DNA of 64,000 bases from Lewinellaceae bacterium (GTDB lineage: Bacteria; Bacteroidota; Bacteroidia; Chitinophagales; Saprospiraceae). Made by a program: the position numbers and the translations under genes. The notes beneath the pieces were generated by a model. The model made no database searches. It saw nothing but the letters and a program-made list of their open reading frames with translations, and was not told the origin of the DNA. How positions within the stretch are numbered: position 1 is the first letter of the stretch; the number at the start of each line of letters is the position of its first letter. The stretch covers positions 186,001-250,000 of the forward strand of contig JACJYB010000001.1 in assembly GCA_020636355.1 (NCBI GenBank). The letters run 5' to 3'. Positions 52,649 to 62,087 of the stretch are shown here, piece after piece.

Positions 52649-53533
52649 TCATAATAGGATCCGCCACTCCATAATACTCCGGTCATCGCCGCCACTTAAA
52701 AGCGTCTGCTCGTCCAGCCAGGCAAGCGCATTCACCGACCGGATGTGACCGGGGAACTTTGGGGTTTCGATCACCTTGATGAGTTCGAGCGTATCTGGGT
52801 CCCATAATTTAATCGTCCGGTCGCGGCTGGCAGAGGCCAGGATAGGATGAGACGGATGTAAAATCAGATCATTGACCGTGTACCAATGCGCAGGAACGAT
52901 TTTAATCGGTTGACCGGAGCGGGCGTCCCACTGCTTGATCTGGGCATCGCGACCACCGCTAATCAAACGGTTATTAACCGGATCAAATACCAGGCTGAAA
53001 ACGCTCGGTTCGTGGGCCGCAATTTGGTGTAAAATTTTTCCTTGATGGAGATCTGTGAGGTACAGATTTCCATCACTTGAGCCAACCCACATCCGTTCCT
53101 CGTCTAGCCAGGCATAACTTCGCAAAGGCTGATGCGTTATTTGTAGTGAGAATTCCGGAAGCCAGGACTGAGCGTCCCACTGGGTTAGTTTGCCGTCTGC
53201 TCCGAGGCTGATAAGCCGGTTGCCCTTGGTAACCAGGCGGTAGATCCCCTTCCGGTGGTTCTCGATGGCTCGCACCTGATTATTGACTTCATCAATCAGA
53301 TATAGCCTGGCATCCAACCCGCCGACCACCAGTTGGTGTTCCAATCGAGCTAACGTGAAAAGGGAGGTATCCGCTTTTCCAACCAACCGGCCATCTTCGC
53401 TGCCCTTTTGCCATCTGGCGATCCAACCCTCTCCTCCTGCCGAAAGAAATTCCTCACCGGTCGAGTGGTCAGGCAAGATGGCATAAACGGCAGCCTGGTG
53501 ACCGAGGTATTGACGTATCCATTCTACATGCAT
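52649..53533 (-). CDS. WD40-repeat protein
   Basis: About 294 residues from ATG 53533 (a TTG lies 18 bases earlier). Six to seven WD40 repeats without a signal peptide: LGHQAAVYAILPDHSTGEEFLSAGGEGWIARWQ, IAAHEPSVFSLVFDPVNNRLISGGRDAQIKQWD, VPAHWYTVNDLILHPSHPILASASRDRTIKLWD, ending LLSGGDDRSIMEWRIL. A cytoplasmic protein-binding platform; partner unknown. Divergent from the S9 peptidase gene. Confidence 0.9.
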   Translation of the reverse strand: MHVEWIRQYLGHQAAVYAILPDHSTGEEFLSAGGEGWIARWQKGSEDGRLVGKADTSLFTLARLEHQLVVGGLDARLYLIDEVNNQVRAIENHRKGIYRLVTKGNRLISLGADGKLTQWDAQSWLPEFSLQITHQPLRSYAWLDEERMWVGSSDGNLYLTDLHQGKILHQIAAHEPSVFSLVFDPVNNRLISGGRDAQIKQWDARSGQPIKIVPAHWYTVNDLILHPSHPILASASRDRTIKLWDPDTLELIKVIETPKFPGHIRSVNALAWLDEQTLLSGGDDRSIMEWRILL

Positions 53534-53593
53534 CACTTCAATAGAACACAATTGTACGCTGAAGGATCATTTCATGGAATATTTCATGGGAAG

Positions 53594-53623
53594 TTGTAAA
53601 GACCGCTTGATCTGTTAACTTTG
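53594..53623 (+). promoter_or_regulatory. Bacteroidota-type promoter of the peptidase operon
   Basis: TTG (53594-53596), exactly 19 bases, TAACTTTG (53616-53623): a full match to TTG/TAnnTTTG, 49 bases before the S9 peptidase ATG. Confidence 0.8.
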
Positions 53624-53672
53624 AAAGGAAGGATTTATAACGCGAATTCAGCCTTCCCAAAAACAGAATAAC

Positions 53673-55697
53673 ATGTGTATCGACCGTAAAATCATTCTCC
53701 TGGTGGCTTGTATGTTGGCTTCATGGACTGGCTGGAGTCAGACCAAGACGCCCCTGGAGGCTATGGATATATTCCAGTTGGAACACGTTTCCAGCCCCAC
53801 GATTGACCCCACGGGTCAGCGTATCCTGTTTGTCAGGAACGGGAATGATATCATGACCGACGGTGGTATTGCCAATCTTTGGATCACTGATGTCAATGGA
53901 CAGAACCTGCAGCCGATCACTTCCGGCTTAAAGCGGGTGAGTCAACCGTTGTGGCATCCGGACGGAGAGCGCATCCTTTTTGTTTCCAATCAGGAGCGGG
54001 GTGCCCAGTTGTTTGTTCATTGGCTGAGCAACGATCGCGAAGCCATGCTGACCAACCTGCAGAAGAGCCCGGGCAGCATTAGCATTTCTCCGGATGGTCA
54101 TTGGATTGCCATGACGATCGCTGTCCCGGATACCCCACGCAGCTATGTCCAATTACCGCGAAAGCCGGAAGGGGCTAAATGGGCTGAGCCAGCAAAGATT
54201 ATTGACCGGCAGATGTATCGTGCCGATGGGGCCGGTTTTTTAAAGGATGAATATCGGCAGCTCTTCATTTTGCCGATCGATGGAGGTACACCCCGCCAAT
54301 TGACCACCGGTGATTTCCAGATTCAGGGACCATTAACCTGGTCGCCGGATTCGAGGACCATTTATTGCAGCTCGAACCGGCATGGGGATGTCAGGAACCA
54401 TCCGCGTGATCCGGAACTGTACCAGGTTGACGCGGCCAGTGGTGCAATGACTAGGTTGACCGACCGGGCCGGCCCCGATACCGACCCTACACCATCACCT
54501 GATGGCAAATATCTGGCTTATCTTGGCTACGATGACGAGCTCAAAGGTTATGCGAACTCCCGCATCTATTTACGGACCATCGGCAGTGGAGCGACCAAAT
54601 GCCTGACTTGCGATTTTGACCGCGATGTGGAAGCTATTACCTGGACAAATTCCGGTTTGGTCCTTTCCTACACCTCGGAAGGAGAGACCTATGTGGCCCG
54701 CATAGACCAGGATGGAAAGCGGTCCGAACTGGCCAGCGGCATCGGTGGATTATCCATCGGTCGTCCCTATTCCGGAGGCGCCTATAGCGTGTCCGACAAT
54801 GGTACCGTCGCTTATACGCTGGCCTCGACAGAATTCCCTGCCGACCTTGCTGTAAAAAAGCCAGGGCAGCCATCCAATCGACTGACCTGGGTTAACGAAG
54901 ATTTGTTTAGCTACCGGACATTGGGTAAAGTAGAAATGATCCGTTATCCATCATCGGCTGACCAGCTGGAGATTCAGGGCTGGATCGTTTATCCTCCCGC
55001 TTTTGACCCTGCTAAAAAGTATCCATTGATCCTGGAAATCCATGGGGGCCCATTTTCTTCCTATGGACCTCAATTTTCATTGGAGATTCAAAGTTATGCC
55101 AATGCCGGTTATGTTGTGCTTTACACAAATCCCAGAGGCTCGACGAGTTACGGCGATGCATTTGCCAACAAGATTCACCACAATTATCCCGGACAGGATT
55201 ACGACGATCTGATGTCCGGCGTTGATGTTATGCTTGCCAAAGGATTTATTAATTCTGACCGGCTGTACATCACCGGAGGCAGCGGAGGAGGTGTACTAAC
55301 CGCCTGGAGCATTGGGAAAACGGATCGATTCCGCGCTGCAGTGGTGGCCAAGCCGGTGATCAATTGGTACAGCTTTTCACTCTACGCCGATAATTATGCC
55401 AACTACTACAAATATTGGTTTCCCGGATATCCGTGGGAAAACCAGGAGCAATTTATGGCCCGGTCACCCATTTCGCTGGTGGGCCATGTGAAAACACCTA
55501 CCATGCTAATCACCGGAGAAGTGGATTATCGGACGCCTATTGCAGAAACAGAGCAATTCTACGGGGCGCTTCAATTGCAGGGGATAGAGTCGGTTATGGT
55601 TCGTATCCCGGAATCAGGACATGGAATTGCCGGCAGACCGAGTTATCTGGTCAGCAAGGTGTCCCATATCCTGGCCTGGTTTGATCGACATCCTTAA
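53673..55697 (+). CDS. Exported S9 prolyl-oligopeptidase-family peptidase
   Basis: 674 residues. Signal peptide (LLVACMLASWTGWSQ). N-terminal TolB-like beta-propeller (about 35-400; PTIDPTGQRILFVRNG, PLTWSPDSRTIYCSS, PTPSPDGKYLAYLGYDD), then the catalytic alpha/beta hydrolase. Triad: Ser537 in ITGGSGGGV, Asp618 in GEVDYRTP, His650 in ESGHGIA. Acts on peptides in the periplasm, likely dipeptidyl-peptidase or acylaminoacyl-peptidase type. First gene of a run with the S15 peptidase and a transporter. Confidence 0.94.
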   Translation: MCIDRKIILLVACMLASWTGWSQTKTPLEAMDIFQLEHVSSPTIDPTGQRILFVRNGNDIMTDGGIANLWITDVNGQNLQPITSGLKRVSQPLWHPDGERILFVSNQERGAQLFVHWLSNDREAMLTNLQKSPGSISISPDGHWIAMTIAVPDTPRSYVQLPRKPEGAKWAEPAKIIDRQMYRADGAGFLKDEYRQLFILPIDGGTPRQLTTGDFQIQGPLTWSPDSRTIYCSSNRHGDVRNHPRDPELYQVDAASGAMTRLTDRAGPDTDPTPSPDGKYLAYLGYDDELKGYANSRIYLRTIGSGATKCLTCDFDRDVEAITWTNSGLVLSYTSEGETYVARIDQDGKRSELASGIGGLSIGRPYSGGAYSVSDNGTVAYTLASTEFPADLAVKKPGQPSNRLTWVNEDLFSYRTLGKVEMIRYPSSADQLEIQGWIVYPPAFDPAKKYPLILEIHGGPFSSYGPQFSLEIQSYANAGYVVLYTNPRGSTSYGDAFANKIHHNYPGQDYDDLMSGVDVMLAKGFINSDRLYITGGSGGGVLTAWSIGKTDRFRAAVVAKPVINWYSFSLYADNYANYYKYWFPGYPWENQEQFMARSPISLVGHVKTPTMLITGEVDYRTPIAETEQFYGALQLQGIESVMVRIPESGHGIAGRPSYLVSKVSHILAWFDRHP

Positions 55698-55744
55698 GTA
55701 CCCGGGAGCAAAAATTCTTTCTCATCGATAAATAGAAAATTGCG

Positions 55745-57619
55745 ATGTCAAAACTTTATTATTTCTTCTTACTGGTTGCCATCCTGCAAGTTGTGCCGGT
55801 CATGGCCCAGGATAAAACGTATGATCAATTAGCCGAAATAGCCGTCATCGACCAAAAAGTGATGATGCCCATGCGCGATGGGATACGGTTGTGTACCGAC
55901 ATATACCGGCCAAAGACAGATCAGCCCGTACCAGTTATTTTTGTGCGTACGCCGTATAATTTTAATCTGTGGGGTGATGGTGAGATGCATACCCGGACCC
56001 TGCAAAATGCCAAAGAAGCCGTTGAACATGGCTATGCTTATGTGATCCAGAATGAGCGGGGTCGATATTTTTCTGAAGGGGAGTGGGATATTCTGGGGGT
56101 ACCCCTTACCGATGGATACGATGCCTTTGACTGGTTGCAGAAGCAATCCTGGTGTAACGGTAAGATCGGAACACTGGGATGTTCTTCGACAGCCGAGTGG
56201 CAGATGGCAGTGGCTGCCCTGGACCATCCAGCACATGCTGCGATGGTTCCGCAGTCCTACGGAGCCGGAGTAGGCAGGGTCGGTCAATTTTATGAGCAAG
56301 GCAACTGGTACCGGGGTGGCGCGGAACAAATGTTATTTTTTGCCTGGCTTTACGGCGTAGAGCACGATAAATTCAAACCGCGTATCCCAGCCGGCGCAAG
56401 CCAGGAAGATTTGATTCGCATCAGCCGTTTTTACGATCTGGCCCCGGAAAACCCTCCGGTAGGAATGGACACGGCCCTGGCTCATCTGCCCGTCACCGAT
56501 ATCCTGCAGAATATCCATGGTAAAAGGGAGATCTATGACAAAATGATCCGTCGTAAACCCAATGATCCGGATTGGTACAAAGGTGGGCTGGTCCACGACA
56601 ATATGGATATTGGCGTACCCTCCTTTTGGTTTGCCAGCTGGTACGACGTGTCGGTTGGTCCTAACCTCGCATTGTTTAACCATGTCCGCGCGACGGCACC
56701 GGATCCTCAGGTCCGGGAAAATCAATATATGGTGATCGCTCCTACGTTGCATTGCAGTTATACCCGTGCTACCGAAAACACCATCGTGGGCGAGCGCTCC
56801 GTAGGTGATGCCCGGCTGGATTACTCCGGAATGATTTACGGATGGTTTGATTATTGGCTGAAGGGCGATGATGAGGGTCAGCTGAAGTCAATGCCTCATG
56901 TCCGCTATTATACCATGGGCAACAACAAATGGCAATCCGCGGAGACATGGCCTCCCCAGGATGTCAAGCTACAAACCTATTACCTCAGCAGTAGCGGTAT
57001 GGCCAATACGATGTATGGCGATGGAAAACTCACTTTGCAGATGCCGTCTCAGGACCAGGCAGACCATTACGTGTACGATCCTATGAATCCTGTGCCTTCC
57101 CACGGAGGAAATGTTTGCTGTACAGGCAATGCGATCCAGGGAGGGGCAAGGGATCAACGCGAAGTGGAGGCACGTCAGGATGTACTGGTCTATACCTCGG
57201 ATCCGCTGACCGAAGGGGTTGAAGTGACCGGTAACATCGAGACCATTCTTTATGTATCATCAGATGCCAAGGATACCGACTTTACCATTAAGCTGATCGA
57301 TGTCTATCCGGATGGGACGGCGTATAACCTGGATGAAACCATTCAGCGCGCGCGTTATCGGGAAGGATACGATAAGGAAGTATTTATGCGTGATGGTCAG
57401 GTATATAAATTGGAACTGTCTCCCATGGCCACCAGCAACTATTTTGACCAAGGTCATCGCATCCGCATTGAAATATCCAGCAGTAATTTTCCTAGGTTTG
57501 TGCGCAATTTGAACACGGGAGGTAACAATTTTGATGAATCGGAAGGGGTAATCGCAAAAAATGCAATACATCACTCCTACACCTATCCATCGCAGATAAA
57601 GTTGCCGGTCCGGAAGTGA
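55745..57619 (+). CDS. CocE/NonD-type S15 family hydrolase
   Basis: 624 residues with a signal peptide (LLVAILQVVPVMAQ). S15/CocE fold: VMMPMRDGIRLCTDIYRP, nucleophile Ser147 in GTLGCSSTAEW, a helical insert (about 190-300), and a C-terminal jelly-roll (VTGNIETILYVSSDAKDTDFTIKLIDVYPDGTA...GHRIRIEISSSNFPRFVRNLNTG). Members are X-Pro dipeptidyl-peptidases, glutaryl-amidases or ester hydrolases. Begins 47 bases after the S9 gene; same operon is likely. Confidence 0.92.
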   Translation: MSKLYYFFLLVAILQVVPVMAQDKTYDQLAEIAVIDQKVMMPMRDGIRLCTDIYRPKTDQPVPVIFVRTPYNFNLWGDGEMHTRTLQNAKEAVEHGYAYVIQNERGRYFSEGEWDILGVPLTDGYDAFDWLQKQSWCNGKIGTLGCSSTAEWQMAVAALDHPAHAAMVPQSYGAGVGRVGQFYEQGNWYRGGAEQMLFFAWLYGVEHDKFKPRIPAGASQEDLIRISRFYDLAPENPPVGMDTALAHLPVTDILQNIHGKREIYDKMIRRKPNDPDWYKGGLVHDNMDIGVPSFWFASWYDVSVGPNLALFNHVRATAPDPQVRENQYMVIAPTLHCSYTRATENTIVGERSVGDARLDYSGMIYGWFDYWLKGDDEGQLKSMPHVRYYTMGNNKWQSAETWPPQDVKLQTYYLSSSGMANTMYGDGKLTLQMPSQDQADHYVYDPMNPVPSHGGNVCCTGNAIQGGARDQREVEARQDVLVYTSDPLTEGVEVTGNIETILYVSSDAKDTDFTIKLIDVYPDGTAYNLDETIQRARYREGYDKEVFMRDGQVYKLELSPMATSNYFDQGHRIRIEISSSNFPRFVRNLNTGGNNFDESEGVIAKNAIHHSYTYPSQIKLPVRK

Positions 57620-57635
57620 ATTAAACACGAATCGT

Positions 57636-59324
57636 ATGTTTGACTGGATCCATGACCTGCTCTATCCGACTGAAAATCCAGGTGTTATCCAGTCTCTGGT
57701 GGTTATTATGCTGGCCATCGGAACCGGCGTATTTGTCGGCCGTATCCGGGTGCGCAAAATCTCACTGGGGGTAGCAGCCATTATGTTTACCGGACTGCTG
57801 CTGGGTCATTTTGGATATCGGATTGAGACGGATATCCTGAATTTTATCCGGGATCTCGGCCTGATCTTTTTTGTGTATGGGATCGGATTACAGGTAGGTC
57901 CTTCGTTTTTTTCATCCTTTCGTGCAGAAGGTTTGCGCTTCAATATCCTGGCGGTAGGAATGGTCTTGTTGGGGGGCTTGATGGCTTACGGGGTTTACCG
58001 GTTTACCGGTCTACCAATGGAAAATGTAGTAGGAATTATGTCCGGAGCGGTCACCAATACGCCCGGACTGGGAGCTGCAAAGAGTGTATTGGTGGAAATC
58101 GGGCAACAATACCCGGAGCGGGTATTGAGCGATCCGGCCATCGGTTATGCGATCACTTATCCCCTGGGGGTCTTCGGAATTATATTCTCGATCATTGCTT
58201 CAAAAACATTACTCCGGGTCGACCCCGATAAGGAGTTGAAGAAGTTCCGGATGATGCGCATCAATCGGGAAGAGCCGCTTATCCATAAAAAATGCCGGAT
58301 CACCAATCCGGATATCGAAGGCCAGACCTTGCACCAGGTGCTTAAGAACCTGGATAAGGAGGTGGTTATTTCCCGCATGAAACACAGTGGTTTTAAGGAT
58401 GTTTTCTCCCCAACCATGGACACGCATCTGCAGAAAGGTGATGTGATGATGGTAGTAGGACTGGAAAAAGATGTGGATGAATTCATTGCTTCAGTCGGAA
58501 GAGAGTCCAATGACTCCTTCATCGAGACCAGCACCGGCCTGATCACCAGGAACCTTTTCGTCACCCGGAAATCAGCCATGCACAAAAAATTGACGGAGCT
58601 GGATCTGTACAATACCTATGATCTTAAAGTGACCAGGATCTACCGGGCAGGCCGGGAATTGTTGGCGCGGCCTTCGCTGGTATTATTCTTTGGAGACAAG
58701 TTGCGGGTCGTGGGGAGCCCGGAAGCGATCGAGGAAGCAGAGAAGATCATTGGTAATTCGGAAAAGAAATTGTTGGAGCCTGATTTTCTTTCGCTATTCG
58801 GTGGACTACTATTGGGTATTTTATTAGGGTCAATCCCGATCCTGATACCCAGCTTGCCGGTGCCTATCCGGCTTGGATTTGCGGCGGGACCGTTGATCAT
58901 GGCATTATTTGTCAGCCGTTACGGAGGCATCAGTTTTATTCATTCCTACATCAATACGGGAGCCATTCATTTTATGAAGGACCTGGGTATCAGCTTATTC
59001 TTCGCTGCGGTAGGCGTACATGCCGGCGAACATTTTTACGAATATTTTATCCAGTACAATGGCTGGATGTGGTTGGTATATGGGTCGGTGATCACCTTCG
59101 TGCCGCTTTTTTTGATGGTGCTGGTAGGTGGCTATTTCATGAAATTAAATTTTCTCCAGTTAGTTGGATTGATGAGTGGGGGGTACACCGATCCGGCTGC
59201 GCTTTCTTTTAGTACGGCTTATTTAAACTCGGATGTACCGATTGCCTCCTATGCGCAAGTCTACCCATTGGTGACCATATTCAGGATCTTTGTCGCGCAG
59301 TTACTGATCCTGTTGTTTACCTGA
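57636..59324 (+). CDS. AspT/YidE-family transporter with RCK_C domains
   Basis: 562 residues. Two blocks of the AspT/YidE/YbjL duplication domain (about 10-190 and 385-560), each with five to six helices, e.g. GIMSGAVTNTPGLGAA and its repeat LMSGGYTDPAALSFS. Between them lie two TrkA-C/RCK_C domains (about 210-380). The founding member AspT exchanges aspartate for alanine. It starts 16 bases after the S15 peptidase gene, so it may carry a product or amino acid released by the peptidases (inference). Confidence 0.92.
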   Translation: MFDWIHDLLYPTENPGVIQSLVVIMLAIGTGVFVGRIRVRKISLGVAAIMFTGLLLGHFGYRIETDILNFIRDLGLIFFVYGIGLQVGPSFFSSFRAEGLRFNILAVGMVLLGGLMAYGVYRFTGLPMENVVGIMSGAVTNTPGLGAAKSVLVEIGQQYPERVLSDPAIGYAITYPLGVFGIIFSIIASKTLLRVDPDKELKKFRMMRINREEPLIHKKCRITNPDIEGQTLHQVLKNLDKEVVISRMKHSGFKDVFSPTMDTHLQKGDVMMVVGLEKDVDEFIASVGRESNDSFIETSTGLITRNLFVTRKSAMHKKLTELDLYNTYDLKVTRIYRAGRELLARPSLVLFFGDKLRVVGSPEAIEEAEKIIGNSEKKLLEPDFLSLFGGLLLGILLGSIPILIPSLPVPIRLGFAAGPLIMALFVSRYGGISFIHSYINTGAIHFMKDLGISLFFAAVGVHAGEHFYEYFIQYNGWMWLVYGSVITFVPLFLMVLVGGYFMKLNFLQLVGLMSGGYTDPAALSFSTAYLNSDVPIASYAQVYPLVTIFRIFVAQLLILLFT

Positions 59325-59344
59325 CCAGAACTTTTGTAAAATAG

Positions 59345-59378
59345 GCCGGTAGAGCCTGATTGGCAGGACTCCACCGGC
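59345..59378. terminator. Strong hairpin between convergent transporter and azoreductase genes
   Basis: GCCGGTAGAG (59345-59354) pairs with CTCCACCGGC (59369-59378) with one mismatch; CCTG/CAGG adds four inner pairs around a 5-base loop, with one bulged A. No T-run on either side, so it may end transcripts in both directions by another mode. Confidence 0.55.
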
Positions 59379-59395
59379 AAGGTATCTTAAATTGG

Positions 59396-60019
59396 CTAAA
59401 TGGCAGCGGCCATTTGCTGGGCTTCGTGTTTTGCCAGTTGCATACTGGATTGGGTGATGCCGGGTGCATAATCCAGTGGTTGTGCGTTTACGAATGTGAT
59501 ATCATAGATGCCCGCAAAACCAAATATTGACCGGAGGTAAGGCTCAATGAAGTCGAATTGCTCCATGGGACTTCCCTTGGCATAATTGCTTCCCCGTGTG
59601 GTAATGCAATACATTTTTTTACCCTTGGCGAGTCCTTCCACGCCATTTTCAGTGAAGTTAAACAGGATACCTGCCTGCATGATAATGTCTATGTATTGCT
59701 TCAACCGGTAGGGTATGGAGAAGTTCCACATCGGACAGGAGATCAGGTACATGTCGTGATTAACAAAATCGCTGGCTAATGCCACGATTTCCTCCCAGGT
59801 AGATCTGGCATCTTCACTGGGAGCACCCCCTTGCATGATGGCGTATTTGGCATCGACAGCGCCACCTACTACTTTGGGCAGTTCGATCTTGTTGAGATCC
59901 AGTTCTTTGATTTCTAAATCCGGATAACGGGCTTTTAGGGTAGAGGTAAATTCTTTACTAATCTCCAACGTACGCGACTGCGCACCTCTTGGAGAGGCGT
60001 TGACATGTAAAAGTTTCAT
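59396..60019 (-). CDS. FMN-dependent NADH-azoreductase (AzoR family)
   Basis: 207 residues from the ATG at 60019; the frame runs on but MKLLHVNASPRGAQSRTLEIS is the family start (flavodoxin-fold FMN phosphate loop). Also YLISCPMWNFSIPYRLKQYIDII and GSNYAKGSPMEQFDFIEPYLRSIFGFAGI. Reduces azo dyes and quinones with NADH. Closes the minus-strand block that begins at the right edge. Confidence 0.92.
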   Translation of the reverse strand: MKLLHVNASPRGAQSRTLEISKEFTSTLKARYPDLEIKELDLNKIELPKVVGGAVDAKYAIMQGGAPSEDARSTWEEIVALASDFVNHDMYLISCPMWNFSIPYRLKQYIDIIMQAGILFNFTENGVEGLAKGKKMYCITTRGSNYAKGSPMEQFDFIEPYLRSIFGFAGIYDITFVNAQPLDYAPGITQSSMQLAKHEAQQMAAAI

Positions 60020-60147
60020 TTTTTGGTTTTTTTGAGGTTTTTCTATAATGCGTACCAATCCTACTTTAAATCATGGTCTGCATAGCCAGCAAGATAATTA
60101 CTTTCCTCAAAAAAAATTATATGAATTTTATACTTGGAAGCCCCCGA

Positions 60148-60522
60148 TTATGCATCATGCCGGTCGCCGCCCAGGCTGTAGTAGTTGTTTTCTTCATCCT
60201 CTTCGCCGATAGCTTCCTGAGCATCATCCGCTTCACTTCCCGGTACATCCAGATCATCACCGGTGTGATTTTGGTCAAAATTTGCCTCATTCCAGTCATC
60301 ATCCTGACGATCGGTGAATATGCGCTTGTTTTCTTTTTTTTCCGCCTCGGATTCACCCAGCTGGTTTTCCGGTCGGGAAGCGCCTTGTATTTTTTGGTTG
60401 CTTGTCCTTTGTGATAGGTTTTTGGATTCTTCCAGGGAGACCTTGTCCGCATTACGGTAAATGTCTTCTTTGTCCGGATAGCGGGGATAGCCCGCTTTGC
60501 CGGGGTTTGATTTATCTTTCAT
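60148..60522 (-). CDS. Small acidic conserved protein of Bacteroidota type
   Basis: 124 residues, very polar, without signal peptide or membrane segment. The first two thirds are rich in Lys, Glu, Asn and look disordered. The end, DDLDVPGSEADDAQEAIGEEDEENNYYSLGGD, has the aspect of a conserved peptide motif I have seen on small hypothetical proteins of Bacteroidota. Function unknown. It lies 60 bases after a 54-residue gene and near a response regulator on the same strand. Confidence 0.75.
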   Translation of the reverse strand: MKDKSNPGKAGYPRYPDKEDIYRNADKVSLEESKNLSQRTSNQKIQGASRPENQLGESEAEKKENKRIFTDRQDDDWNEANFDQNHTGDDLDVPGSEADDAQEAIGEEDEENNYYSLGGDRHDA

Positions 60523-60582
60523 GATCGTGAAATTTTAGAATGCAATCAGGGAATGATCCCTTAGCTTTCTAATAGGACAATC

Positions 60583-60747
60583 TTAATGCTCGTTTTGTTC
60601 GGTCGGGTCTGGAGGAGATTCTTGCGGCTGCTGATGATATTGGTCAAGTTCCTTGTCCAGCAATTCCAGGAAGAATTTGGAATAGTAGGCAGCCAGGTGA
60701 TGTGCCTGATTGATCCTTATATTATCTTGATTTTCTTCTTCCTCCAT
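60583..60747 (-). CDS. 54-residue polar protein downstream of the response regulator
   Basis: Short frame, ATG at 60747, TAA at 60585-60583. Starts MEEEENQDNIRINQAHHLAA, continues with a helical part (YYSKFFLELLDKELDQY) and ends with a Gln/Pro/Glu tail. It begins 15 bases after the response regulator stop on the same strand. No family recognised; the even composition and position suggest a real small gene. Confidence 0.5.
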   Translation of the reverse strand: MEEEENQDNIRINQAHHLAAYYSKFFLELLDKELDQYHQQPQESPPDPTEQNEH

Positions 60748-60762
60748 GTTAACGGCTGAATT

Positions 60763-61386
60763 CTAATGGTTATCCGTTATTAATGAGATGATCTTGTGCA
60801 GGGCATCAGCCCGGTTAGTGACTTCCATCTTCTCCAGCAATTTTCCAATGTGAAATTTCACCGTGCTGACGGAGATGAACCTTGCTTCGCTGATTTGGAC
60901 ATTGGTCAGGCCCTTCATAATATCAGTCAGCATTTCAAACTCCCTGTCAGTCACTGGTGCGTTGGTGATCCTATTGATCTTATCAGCAGTTATGGCCAGT
61001 TTTTCCAGCTCCATGCTGTGTTTGTAGAGCGCCAGCTCAATGGCGGTGAGTAAGTCGTGATTGTCAATCGGTTTTACAATGTATCCGTAAGGCAAGACTT
61101 TTTTGGCACGCTCCAGGGTAACCCGGTCCGCCAGGGCAGTCACAAAGATTAATGGGATCTTTTTCGTTTTATGAATTTGCTCAGCTACCTGGATGCCATC
61201 CATAGACCCATCGATCATGATGTCACACAAGATGAGGTCCGGACTATGAATGGCCAGAAAATTTAATGCCTGCTCACTGCTGTTCTTGATTCCGGCCACT
61301 TCATACCCTAATTTCCGTAACCGGCTTGCGATGTCTTCGGCAACGATTCCTTCATCTTCGATGATCAGGATGGATACATCGGTCAT
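60763..61386 (-). CDS. LuxR/NarL-family response regulator
   Basis: 207 residues. Receiver domain with IIEDE and phospho-acceptor Asp55 in LILCDIMIDGSMDGIQV, then a C-terminal LuxR-type HTH (VTDREFEMLTDIMKGLTNVQISEARFISVSTVKFHIGKLLEKMEVTNRADAL). The sensor kinase at the right edge (HisKA_2 type) is the best candidate partner, although two exported-protein genes lie between. Confidence 0.92.
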   Translation of the reverse strand: MTDVSILIIEDEGIVAEDIASRLRKLGYEVAGIKNSSEQALNFLAIHSPDLILCDIMIDGSMDGIQVAEQIHKTKKIPLIFVTALADRVTLERAKKVLPYGYIVKPIDNHDLLTAIELALYKHSMELEKLAITADKINRITNAPVTDREFEMLTDIMKGLTNVQISEARFISVSTVKFHIGKLLEKMEVTNRADALHKIISLITDNH

Positions 61387-61465
61387 TGGTGAATTCCAGT
61401 TTGATGAAGTAAATGTAATAATATGCAGGGTTAAAGTCGCTTATACGCATTATTGATGCTTCGTA

Positions 61466-61960
61466 TTAAATATCATTCGGATTACGTCTCCAGTCATCGT
61501 TTGAGGATTGTTTGATGTAGGTAGGATTACCGGGGAGAATCCGTGCCAGCATTCCGCATGTCATATGTGGTGAACAATCTCCTCCACAAGTAACCAGTAT
61601 TTCACCTCCGACCCCATCCGATTCAATTTTTCCACAAGTCGGACAATTACCGATGCATTCTACCGTTGTGGTGGGCTCTTTTTCTATTTTAGGCATTTTT
61701 TCCTCCTTCTCGCGATCTTTTTTCTTTCCAGCAACACGAACAGTAAATGTTCCGTCTTCTTCAGCCTCAATTTGATAGCCTTCATTTGCGACCATAACAC
61801 CATCGTTAGAAATACGATAGGCGGTACAATTTTTAATTTTAAAATAAGGAAGATCTGAGGCACTGAATTTAACGGCATAAATTTGCTGCTGAGCAAATGT
61901 GAAAGTTACCGTCATCAAAACCAGAATAATTCCGGTGATAAATTTGTAGGTGCTTTTCAT
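61466..61960 (-). CDS. Exported cysteine-rich protein of unknown function
   Basis: 164 residues. Signal peptide MKSTYKFITGIILVLMTVTF cleaved near AQQ. A charged Lys/Glu stretch (about 75-95) is followed by six cysteines in VECIGNCPTCGKIES and VTCGGDCSPHMTCGML, which could form disulfides or bind a metal. No family recognised. It lies between the sensor kinase and the response regulator genes. Confidence 0.72.
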   Translation of the reverse strand: MKSTYKFITGIILVLMTVTFTFAQQQIYAVKFSASDLPYFKIKNCTAYRISNDGVMVANEGYQIEAEEDGTFTVRVAGKKKDREKEEKMPKIEKEPTTTVECIGNCPTCGKIESDGVGGEILVTCGGDCSPHMTCGMLARILPGNPTYIKQSSNDDWRRNPNDI

Positions 61961-62087
61961 TATTAATTATTTTTTACTGATTATTGATAATATGCTTTTT
62001 GTTTTGTGCTTTGTCCGGAATTTACCACTCCGGTATGATGTGTGTTTCCAGGTAATAATAGCAGTAAGCTGAAGCAGTTGGGAGAAA

